A stretch of 64,000 nucleotides of DNA, taken from Setaria digitata. Lineage: Eukaryota; Nematoda; Chromadorea; Rhabditida; Setariidae. The stretch's first letter is position 1. Every line of letters begins with the position of its first letter. Position numbers and translations under genes: made by a program. Positions 1 through 11,285 of this stretch are shown piece by piece. A model generated the notes under the pieces. That model was given only the letters and a program-made list of their open reading frames with translations. It had not been told where the DNA came from and ran no database searches. The stretch is taken from contig RCAB01000134.1 in NCBI GenBank assembly GCA_003640385.1, forward strand, positions 62,001-126,000. The letters run 5' to 3'.

Positions 1-97
1 CTTGTTGAATTAAACTAGAGCTGCTTCGTATTCCAGACCAAATTGCTCCAGAAATCTAGTGTCAATTCGGAATAAACCTAGAAATATGCAAATCTTT

Positions 98-3000
98 TTA
101 ACTATTAATTACAGTGCAAGTTATTTCTTTAGACTGCTTAAGAGCTGAATTTGTAAATCGCTGATAAAAAGAGTCACATAAATCAGTGCTAAATGTTGAT
201 AATAAGCATTTTGCTAACCGACCATATTCACCCCAGTTTCTTCCATACGAATTGATGGCAATCCAATAAAATGTACCATCGACATCGTGGCCCCAACCGA
301 TAATTCGTACAACATGCCAATAAATAATCCTATTTTTGAAGCCATTTTCCGGATATGGACTATAGATACCTAAAATAGATTTCCGAATATGAAATATAAA
401 TGCTTAAAATACACAAAAAAGAAATATTCAATGAGGTTATTTTCACTTGGTCAAAATCCCCATTATGCGATTGAAGTCAATAAATAAATTTAAACAAACG
501 AAAAAGTTGTTCGAAATTTACTCCTATCTTTTAATTTCTCGGTTGAATTGCAATATTATTCAACAGTGTAAAAATTAATGAATGATATACTATGATACGA
601 TAAGATAAAAGAATGGTCTGTTGAGAATGTTGCAAAAGAAAACGAAAACAATTTAAATAATTTTGTCTTTTCTTTCAAATAATTGCCTTCAGTTTCTTCT
701 TTTCCTTTATAGCTATTCATTAGGAATAATTTCACATCTCATAACGGTTCTGAACTTTTGGAAAATTTAACAATGAATTAAATTACTCATTTAAGGCATA
801 CTGTAGCAGAAGACAACTGTAAATTTTACCCTTTGCATAATGTAAAAATTCTTCAGCAACCGGAAAAGCCATGGTTATCGGTCCGGAAAGGTAAATTTCT
901 TTCTTTAAAATTTCTCGTGTCTAAAAAAAAGTACTATCGCGTTGATAGCACATTTTAGGCATTTGTGATGGTTGTATTTGGATGGTGATACGTTATTTGA
1001 ATGATTTGGTACTGATGAAAGTTGTAGATGGATGTGCGTTTAAAGGTGATACAGTATTGCAAAGTGTGTATCCAGTAATGGTACGGTATTTCTGTTCGAT
1101 ATATTTAGATATGGGATTAAAGTGCATTCTGATATTGATAAAGTGTAGGTAACAAATTAAATATGTGGTAACTGATTAATTTTTAAAATTCTAACTTGAT
1201 AAAATAATCGCTTTCAAAAAAAAAAAAACTGTAGAATTTAAGTTTAATAAAATATTATCTGTTTTTTGAAATAAAGGAAATATTGTGAACTGGATTCTTT
1301 CTTCCTTCATATTACCTCTTGAGCTGGAAATGATTTTGTGACATTATTAATTATTTTAGTATTAAAATAATCTGTTACTGCGGGAACAACAATATTTCCA
1401 TATCCAGCTAATGATATTACGCGTGGTACCATCGTATATGCTATAGATGCTGCAAATAAAAAGTTTTATTATTTGACAGTAATTAAGAAATTTATTGGAA
1501 GTTTAATAATTATTTAAGTCATAATAAGATAGCAAAATGGCAATGAATGTTTGATGAATAAACCAACCAAAACTATGATGGTAGGAAGAATTTTCAGCTG
1601 GCATTTTCATGAATAGAATAATTGGGATAGAACAATTAGAAAGTTGTTTCATTCATATTTCTGATAATTCTTCTCATCGGATTAAAAGATAGTGTCTATG
1701 TTGATCATATAAAAGAAACAATTCTAGGAATTGAAATTGCCGACTGCATTGCAAAACAAATAAAATAATTTTAATATTTTCACTCTTTGTTTAGTACTTT
1801 TAATTAACTATTTTATTAATAATTCATTTCAAAAATTTCAGGAAAATGTTCCTAAAGCATCATTCAGCGAACTGTTAATGCTTATTTACCATAAGACAAG
1901 GAAATAGTGAATACCATAATGTTTATCATTGATGTAATCATTCCAATAATAACTCTTTTGACATTTTTGATGACACTTTTGTCGTTTAGCATTTTTTACA
2001 AATTCTAACAATGGACATGGCACACCACACTTGATATTATATGAATAGGGACGACATCCACCTGGTCCACCTGCAACAATTTCACTATATCATTTTTTGG
2101 CTTTTCATTATTTCATGCTTTTTTTTTTTAATAGCATTCGAAATTTCAATGTAACTATCATTGGAATTCAAAATTGTATGAAATAATATCAAATCAATAA
2201 TTACCAGTGAAATTTTCTTATTTCTTATAAATTTGCCAACTTTTTGCTTTTTGCTCTTTTCATTTTTAAATTTTTTTAATGAAAATTTCATTGAAAATTT
2301 GGTGAAAACTACAAAATATTTACCAGTAACAATGCCATGATTGACCCAATAAATCATAACTTTTAATGGATCACCACCAATGCAAGTACCACAACCAGCA
2401 CAACAACTAATAATGTCATCTGCACTAAGTATTACTTGTACGGTAGCATTAGTTGCTATACAAATACGATCTGATGCTACACCAGCTGCTGCTATAGCCT
2501 ATAATAAATTAGAGCATATTATTAAATTATATAAAATTCGTAAATTTGTTCAATTTTTTTATGATTTTTTTCAGCAATTACTAATAGCAAATTAGCAATA
2601 ATGCAAGGAAAAAACTAATATCACTAGTGATAAAACAAATACTTCGCTAATCCGCAACGAAAATAATATTGATCTAATCATATATAAGTATATGCTTTTA
2701 TCAACAGATTAGAATGATATTAATCCAATGACATGTACACTTCACTCATTCATAACAATGTTAACAAACAGAAAAAAGATGGATTGTTAAAATAGTGCTC
2801 TTAAAAAAAAAAAAAAAAAAAAAAAGAACGAAAATATTGTTTGTTTTCAGAAAGCATAATATAAAAGAAAATACTTGAAATATGAAACAGCTCTATCACA
2901 CTAATAATATTTCACGCTTACGCATGAACTCATTGAAGCTAGATGCTAACTATAATTATCCATTTGCATGATTCAGTAAATGTTGCAAATACTAACAAAA

Positions 3001-4002
3001 CATGATCCACAACCACCTTGATTGGGTACATCATGTATTGTCGAACATAATGGCCATTTTTTCCTTGCGTCAAATTCGTCCGGAAGTTGCTGAGCCGGAA
3101 AATTACGTAATCTCCTGAAAAACAATTAAATTATAGTTAATTGTTGGCGAAATGTATTGGCTTCAGCTTCAGCCATTAGCTTATATGTATTAGTTAATTT
3201 AAATTAGGATATAATACTTAGGAGTGTTCTTAGCTTTCTAGCAAGAATGGCGAAATTACTCGAATTCAGATTATTGTTGCAGTAGAATTCCCAACATTAT
3301 TAACTTATAGCACAAGTCATCCTAATTATACCAATTTATCGTCACGTAAACTACACGTTTAATTGGCGTCTTCTATTCGATTGTCCTTATGATTCAATAT
3401 TTTGCAACACGTAGAAATTCGATTCAATCAAATGACATTGTTCTGATCACTTAATGCAAGATTTTTATTATTATTTTTATATTTAAATATTCTTTTAAAT
3501 TAAGTCTTACTCGATGTGTTCCTTCATAAGATTTGATTCATGAAACTTTCGAATATCATTCATAAAATTTTTGTCGATCATTTTGTTAACGACAATGTTT
3601 TTTGATGAATGTTCATGAAAAAGAGCATCGAAAATGGGTGATCGCATTCCAAATGGATTATATTTGGCCTGTAGTTGATTAATCAAAGAGAGTAAAAATT
3701 TTTTATTTAAAAATGAAATTTAACAAAATGGTATAGGTATTCTGGTGAATTTGTATTTTTATCCAATGATATTCATGTAAATGTTAAATTATAATTTATG
3801 GGATTAATTTGTGAATTTATATGGAAAAAAGTCACAAATTTGACTTTAACCTTCCATTTCAAATTTGGTGAATTATTAATTGCTTGTACAATTTCCTCAA
3901 AATATCGTTTCATTTCTTGAGATTTTTGAAATTTGATAGATTTATCACTTTTCTGCTGATCATTCCAAGAAATTAGCGTCAATGTGCACAATAATATTAC
4001 AG
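98..4002 (-). CDS. Cathepsin B-like papain-family (C1A) cysteine protease, first exon missing
   Basis: Probable secreted or lysosomal endopeptidase of the cathepsin B group. Exons (5' to 3'): 4002-3851, 3668-3511, 3114-2997, 2498-2324, 2070-1915, 1449-1316, 920-830, 369-98; all phases close, giving 418 residues plus an unseen first exon. The first listed exon begins inside a hydrophobic signal peptide (VILLCTLTLIS) with no in-frame ATG, so the start lies upstream. Next come the propeptide (NLKWKAKYNPFGMRSP), mature start (LPDEFDARKKWP), catalytic Cys in GGCGSCF, cathepsin B block SADDIISCC, then GGPGGCRPYSY, DKHYA, catalytic His in YWHVVRIIGWG and Asn in AINSYGRNWGEYG. Oddities: Phe replaces Trp after the catalytic Cys, NSY replaces NSW, and the occluding-loop His pair is absent (KCGVPC where CEHH is usual). 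The catalytic Cys, His and Asn are all present, so activity is possible, but without the carboxydipeptidase loop. The family call is firm; the exact 5' end is not. Confidence 0.9.
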
Positions 4003-7000
4003 CTAAAATTAATTATGTGTTGTATTTTAAGTTACAAAAGCGAAAAAAAGAATGAATAGAAAAATAAATTTTAAAAAATGGAATTTTTTTTAAATAATAA
4101 TGCAAGTCAAATTAAGACCAATTCGGCAAATTATTCAAAATTTCTCGCCTTAGCAGCTGCTTAATTCTTGGAAATATTAGAAATGAACAGCTAGGATATT
4201 CCAGAAAATTCAGCTAAAATAACTTTAAAAAACAAAAAGCAAAAATTTCGAAATATTGCATTTAAAAATTTGGCTGCCAAAATTATCTATTCAAATTTTT
4301 TTCATTTTGGAACTGTTTCTACAAAATTTTAGATATCACTATGAGTTAATGTAATAGAATCATTAAATCATATCATAATTCGCCAAATAATATTGAAATT
4401 ATTAAATTATAACCAAATATTTTGTCAAAATGTATGATACCATATAGCACATCTTATCAGTCTAACTGATATTAATTGTCGAAAATAGAAAGAACTCTGA
4501 AAAAATCAAAAAAAAAGGAAAGAAAGAAACTAAATTAAACTAGAAGATTAATTTAATCTGATAAAAATGAAAACTAAAGAAATTATTATACCAATCATCA
4601 GACTAATAACATTTATATTTCCCGATATTTCAATAAAGTGCTAATATTTATTTGATAGCTGTATAAAAATATTATCAGAATTAAGTTAAAATTTCATTGT
4701 AAAAAGTTTCCTAGAATTTTTGAAAAATAAAATTGTCATTTAAAATCAAATAATGTTCTCCTTGAACAGAAGAAAATATGATTCTCAACCGTTGAAAATA
4801 TGATGTATCTAATCACATTGTCTTATAATGTTATCAAATTTTGTAATTAAGCGGCGATTTAGAAATTAAGAATGTATATCTATACAAATATACATATATG
4901 TAGTTTTTAGTCATATGCATATATATCTTTTAATTGTCTAAAAATTATTTCACGAAATTTAATAATTAATTAACACGAACCGAAATTTAGTACAATAACA
5001 ATTGTAATACAAAGTGTTTCGGTATAATATTTACGAAAATCGCAGAAACACAATGTAGAAGAAACCGTTTTATGTTCTTTCATTGGCAATAACCGTATAA
5101 ACCTGGAAATTCTTTCTTGAAAAAAAAAAAAAAAAAAAAATGATTCGATATGAATGTCCAATTAATGAATAAAAGTACGGTTAATTCATATAGGCAATTA
5201 TGTGTTGAAATTTAAAGCACAAGAATTAAATCGCAAAGTTAAAGCTAAGTTCCTAAATTATAATTCGTGTAATTAAGAAAAAGATGACTGAATGATTTGG
5301 CTTAACAGCAATGTGATCAGTGTATAATTTTTTGTAAGTTTTTGATTTATAATGATATATATGTAAAAATATTTCAACTGCCAACATTTATAGCAATTAT
5401 AAAATAACAGTGTCATTTGTATTAGTAAAAAAGTATCCAGAAAGAATAACGTATGGTTCGGATGGAAAAAACAAAAATCAAAACTGATAACATTTGTTGC
5501 AATTATCGATAATAGTATCACTATACATTCTCATTTATTATTGCATTAGCAAATACGAAAACAGAATTACGATGTTTTCATTACTGCAAAAATGAGTGTA
5601 ACAATGATTAATGGTAACAAATATTTATGTAATTAATCAGAACAAAAGAGAAATGAAGAAAAAAAAAATTTTTTTTTTTTTATTTTAGTAAGGTAATATT
5701 ATTCTAGCAAAATTAGATTTTCATTTAATTTCAAAAAAAAAAAAAAAAAGAAAAATGCAGTAGTAGATGAATGTTTTCTTTTGTTTTTTAGTATTATTTT
5801 AAGGAAAATATTTAGCATAATATTTGTTTTTAATTATTTAAAGTGTTGCTTTGAAAAAAAGTTTTAAGAAATCTAATTGACATTATCACAGCTAAATGAA
5901 ACTATTTTTGTTATAACTGAAAGAAATTTGATGAAAGTTTTTGGAACAAATATAAATAATTAATATATGAAAATATGAGTAAATATGAATAAGCGTAGCT
6001 TGTGGATTAAACAGAATTAACCAAACTAGACTTAAGTTTCAGACTAAACTTGTGACAGACCCTCGACGAAAACCGGAGCTCAATTTTCTTTTTGCCTCGG
6101 AAATGGTTAAGAGGTTAGACAGCATTCAGCACGGCCTATATGAGTGGTGCATGATTTCTCGTCATAGGCAAGTTCAACTTATACAGGAAACGAACTCAAA
6201 CACTACCCCTCACCACCAAACGCCGCTTCCAGACCACTCAGCTACATAAACAACATCCTGGATTCGATAGTTTTGCTACATAAAGATAGATCTTTAGAAT
6301 GAGAAAATAATTTTTAGAACCGGGGAACTCAGGAGGAGAAACATCACTCTACGCAACTGGTTGCATTGATTCTCAAAGCTATTTTCAATTAAAACCATCT
6401 AGCAGTTGTATACTAAACGTTCGAAAAGATTGCATTTGACTATATTGTTAGAGTGTAATTCCTAAAAGAAAAACAAACAATCTCATCCGAATATTTTTGT
6501 GCTCAAAATGAAACATTCTGAAATTGATATTCTCAATAAAACATTATCTGTAACTAACAACAGGAAAATAGTTGAAAATTTCATTTATTCATATAACACA
6601 TCATATTATACAAGTTATCACAGATCAAGTTAACAAGATCGAATCAAATGATGCATAAAGGAGAACATTTATAATAAATAAAACACAAAAGTAAACGCTT
6701 TTTTATCGCCAGGAACGAGAGCCTAGAAGTCACTATCCCGACAGAAAATTCCTCGGTAAGATACGGCGAATTAGAGTTGAACTACTCATTTTCTAATACA
6801 GTGCAAACTTTGAGTTCGTTCTGGATCTTCTTAAAACACTCGAGATAGACATCATGTATATTGCTGCCATTTCCATTTCGTTACCATTATTATTACTAAT
6901 TAAATCCACGATTGTAATAACGATCATGTTTTTATAAAGGAATGAAACGATAAGATTAACTGTCAAACCAAGACTTTTGACAGCCAACTGTGAAATAACA

Positions 7001-7628
7001 GAAAAGAGGCACAATTTTCACTACATCCAGAAGCAGCGAAGACAACGTTCCAATTCCGCAAATCATCGTATTATGCTTCCAATGCTATCTTTTCATGCCT
7101 TTCTTCTATAATTAGTAATTAATGTATTCCCTATCACAGGAAGCAACGGTTTAAAATAAATGACCCTAAGAAATTAACGATTTAAATCATCAGTGTCATT
7201 AGTGTTGAAGAGTCATTTCAAATCATTACTCAAAATAATCTTCAAATCACTACTGAATCTCTAATCGGTTCCCTCCGTTTTATTAAATCAATCAAAAGAA
7301 AGGAACATGCGATAAAACAATAATTATTCGGAAAATTGATTGAACCAAACCATTTTTGTCATTTAATTTAAAATTTGAAAAGGAAGGAACGCAAAACTCA
7401 GCTTGATCATATGAGGCAGTACAATTATAAGTCAAATCAGCTTGCCAGCACCTCAAAACAGTTCAGAAAATAAAAATATGTCACGATAACACATTCTCCT
7501 GAACAAGTACTGAAAGCTTTCTTTCAGCCATTCAACACATACCCCATAACTCAAAATGAATTTTTAGCACATCAGAACAAATCTACTTGGAAGTAGCTCT
7601 GTTATAAACAGTTCATACACAAACTTAC
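4003..7628. other. Gene-poor interval between cathepsin B-like gene and vps-20
   Basis: This should hold the missing first exon of the cathepsin gene (probably 4.0-5.3 kb), its promoter, and the last exon plus 3' UTR of vps-20 (6.7-7.6 kb). I could not fix any of these. It is very AT-rich with poly-A/T runs at 5120, 5665 and 5731. The stretch 6050-6250 is visibly less AT-rich and has a 65-codon plus-strand ORF with no family resemblance I recognise. Confidence 0.5.
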
Positions 7629-9697
7629 TTAATTGTTCAGGGATCTTCGCAGGGAATGGTCCAGAAGGGACTTCCGGCAAATGAAGTCTGCCTTCTTCTT
7701 CTTCTTCTACTAGCTTCGCAAATTCATTTTCGACTTCTTCCAAATCATCTTCATTAAGCTTACCATTCAACATATTGGATATTTCCTGTAAAAAAAAACA
7801 CATTTTTTTGAAAGCTTATTTAAAATTTACAGGTAAATCGGTGAAATAAAACACGACATACTTCCTGAAATTCCGCTGCTTCCTTTGTTTCATCCATAAT
7901 CTTTTCAATATCACCGATTGAAAACATCTAAAAAACAATTGCTAACTAAATTATAAAGCAAAATGAAGTGAGTGAAACCACAGCAAAAGAAAGTGAAAAG
8001 AAACACATAATTTGACTCATTTTCTTTGAATGATTGAAGTCCATTGCGTAAAATGCTTCCATCCCAAATTTCGGTTAACTTTTTCCCAATTACTTACAAA
8101 ACACGATTTTCATTCCTTGACTTCACGGAATTCAACAGATTCAATTCTTCATAAACTGCAACAATGACTCAACAAATTACTTGATTCATTCGCTTCAACG
8201 CTTCATTACCCTGTCGCAATTCTTCCACTACCTTTTGCTCAATGACAGCAAATTCCAAATCATTTACCTTTAATGGTCTTCGATATTTTAGGGATTGTTG
8301 AAAAATAATAAATTCTACAGTAACTTCTCAGAATACCTAATTGTTCATATCGTTTCTCCTACAGCTTGGATGATTATATCAACAAAGCACAAAATCTTTT
8401 ACGAGTTAATTAAAAAACAGCACCATTCTCTCAATCTTATCGAGTTGCCGTAACATCCTTTCAGCCACTGACTCTTGATATCTTTTCCTCTTCAGAATTA
8501 ATAACGCACGACTGAAAATCAAACCAACAGTTTTTCGGAAAGCAAATTAATTAAGAACAGAAGGGAATGACGAAACTTCATGATAATAGCATAAGTATTT
8601 TCTATTAACAGAGGTAAGAAATAAGGTTAAAAAACAGACGGAAAAAAATCATGTGACTAGGTAAAAAACATAATTGCGACAGCATGAAACGAACAAATAC
8701 GCATACTATTCTGAACGCAGAAATTCTTAATCCATTGTGAAATTAAATAATATGAAGTTCCAAAATGGTGAGAAAAAGAATTACCCTGCGTATAAATAAT
8801 ATAATTGAACGTGGACTAATTAACTGCAAAATCATCTTTGAATAATTTAAAGAGAATATGCAAGCAAGTGAAAATTTACTCTTTCTTGCTAGCTTGTATT
8901 AATCGTTTCGCCAATTCTTTTTCGCGTTGCATTTGCTTCTCATTCCTTCTTATAAACTGTTTCATTTTATCTCTTTGACTTTTCAATTGCTACAAATAGT
9001 AATTTTGCTTTCAAAACAAGAAAAAAAGGCAATGCCCAGTATCCTACCTCTTTTTACCCTTTGTTATAGATCTTTTCTTTTAGAGTACCCGAAACAAGTG
9101 AAAAGGATTTTTTTTTTCTCACAAATCGAACTATTGTTGCTAAAGGAATCGATAATGCGTAGGCTTGAAGCAATGGAGTACCATGTCCTGTCTATGCTAC
9201 GCATCACATTCTATCCAATTTCCTTAGCCCTACAAAACTTGCCTAATATCGGTAAGGAAACTGAAAGAATAAAGTTGGCTGAAAAATCTAAAATAAGACA
9301 AAAAATTCATTGCCATTTTCGTAAAGTGGATTCTAAGAAGAAGAAAATGGATGGCAGTAATTTCCCTTCAATTTTTAGAAGCAAGTCTGGAAGGCGAGGA
9401 TGCGGTGTAGGAATGAAGAGATTATCAAAAAGCTAAAAAGCTAGAAAGCAAAAACCTTCCTAAATTCATCGATATTCAAGGTATATTCATATATATATAT
9501 ATATGAATATAAAGACATGATCAATATGAGCAAGAGATCTTAGCAAGCAAAATCGGTGCAAAATCAAAGCGGTGCAAAATCCAGTCCCTATTCGACAGAT
9601 AGGCCTCTGAATAAAGAACAAAATTAACCAAGATTGCTCGATCCTGCTGCGATATCGGCGGTACAGCAGGCCGCTGCTTACCGAATAAGTTACCCAT
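7629..9697 (-). CDS. vps-20: ESCRT-III subunit CHMP6 / VPS-20 (last exon unresolved)
   Basis: CHMP6/Vps20 links ESCRT-II to ESCRT-III polymer on endosomes and acts in sorting of ubiquitinated cargo. Exons: 9697-9629, 8989-8880, 8511-8424, 8267-8181, 7927-7862, 7785-7629; phases agree throughout. The protein starts MGNLFGKQRP, with the Gly2 N-myristoylation signal typical of CHMP6, then SQQDRAIL, a basic helix (QLKSQRDKMKQF), ALLILKRKRYQE, the core helix EQKVVEELRQGNEALKRMNQ, SIGDIEKIMDET, and an acidic tail ending in LHLPEVPSGPFPAKIPEQL, which fits the MIM2 motif (LPEVPSxPxPxKIPE) that binds the MIT domain of VPS4. Exon 6 ends in phase 1; several short 3' exons are possible at 7.58-6.7 kb and I could not choose, so a few C-terminal residues are missing. 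Intron 1 (8990-9628) contains a long opposite-strand ORF. Confidence 0.93.
9482..9511. repeat. Perfect 30-bp AT palindrome
   Basis: TATATTCAT, twelve alternating A/T, then ATGAATATA form an exact palindrome inside intron 1 of vps-20. Probably a cruciform-prone simple sequence. Confidence 0.85.
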
Positions 9698-11285
9698 GAT
9701 ACTTGGGAGAGTTCTGATGATAGCTTTTAAAAGACTTCACATATGACCTGAAATTCACACGGATAATCTAATAAAATGTAATTAATTGGAAAATAAAGTA
9801 CCCAAAAAGAAGGAAAATGCAATAACTTCAATTCCTGCCACATTTAAGAACTTACATAAAATAATTAAGCCTAGGTCTAAAATTCCTTTAATATTTAAAC
9901 ATTATGTTAGCATTACCATACGTTCAGCAAGTTGAGTTGTTCATTTCAAACCACAGGATTGAAACATCAGGTACACTTTTCAGTGTGATGTAGTAAAGTC
10001 CCTGAATCTATGCACATCTTAGTGCCGTAATTCAAATCCTGCTACCGTAAGTTAGCTGGCTCTCATGATAACAAAACCACCTCATTAAAGGTCAAACCTT
10101 ATTATCAAAAGCATTATATGGCATCCTCCAACCTCATATGTTTTATTCTATCATTATCAGAAGATGTGTTTCAGTTTTATACATGTGTCCTAATTTCACG
10201 TTGTAGTTCGAATTAATGAAGCCACACATAGCCTACCCAAGAAATACTATCGTACAACTTGTTTCAGAACTTAAAACTGTCGTAGCACTGTACGCCGAAT
10301 TATAGAGAAAGTAAAGTTCGGACAGTGACTCTATGCGTATTATTTTGTCAGATTTGTGGATTGATTCGCGTCCGATCACTTGGCTGACATTAATTTGTCA
10401 TGGCAGTGTTATAATGCCTTCTTTCTTCATGTTTTATAATCTCTTATTGAAAACAAATTTATGAAATGAGGGTTCCAAAGAAATTTCATGCATTAACAAA
10501 ATTCCACTATTAAAAAAAAGATAAACGAACAAACTGACAACAGGAAAACAGAAAAGAAAATATTTATAAAATGAAGGGATTCTTCCTGTGATATGATGTA
10601 TAACATTATCATTGTATTGTTGCTTCTACAGACTTAAAATTTGTTATCCAGCTCCTTCAGCAAAATCATTCACTCCATAAAGGTAAAAAAAAAAACTAAA
10701 ATATAGATCCAATCTTCATTAGAATCTAAGTTAAAACAAAGAAAGAAAAGAGAAGAAACAAAAGGTCACGGTTTATAATGCATTATGCTCGACATAAGGT
10801 GGTTAGTAACAAAAACTTCTCGTTCTATCTCCAAAACGGCTTTTTCTTTTCCATTTTCTCACACGAACTCGTCAGGTCATTATATCCCTGAAACACATTG
10901 TTAAGATAGCCAACTTATATCTCAATATATTCAGATTATGTAAAGGTTTTTTTTTTCCTGCTATTCAAGTTTCTGATGGAGCGGAGGTTCAATCGTCTCC
11001 CATGCATAGTTGTGCCATCCAAAACTACCTAGGACTCATAATTACCAGAGCAAAGGTATCATAACTTGGAAGTAAATCAGAAAAAATGACGATAGCATAA
11101 GCATCCACAGACAGATAGATGTTTTCGAATCAATTCCAATTTCATTTTAGATTTGCTTTACTTTCAAAAAATCATTTTTTCTTAACTGCTTATTCTTTAA
11201 AAACATAAAGTCTGTAAATGCTGTCGAGTAATGCAGTAGTGGGAATCAGATTTCTATCACTGATGAGACGAAATGCTAATACTTG
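9698..11285. other. Intergenic: vps-20 promoter side and HORMA gene 3' side
   Basis: No exon with a recognisable product and paired splice sites on either strand. It should contain the 5' flank of vps-20 and the 3' UTR of the HORMA gene. I see no RNA gene. Confidence 0.5.
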
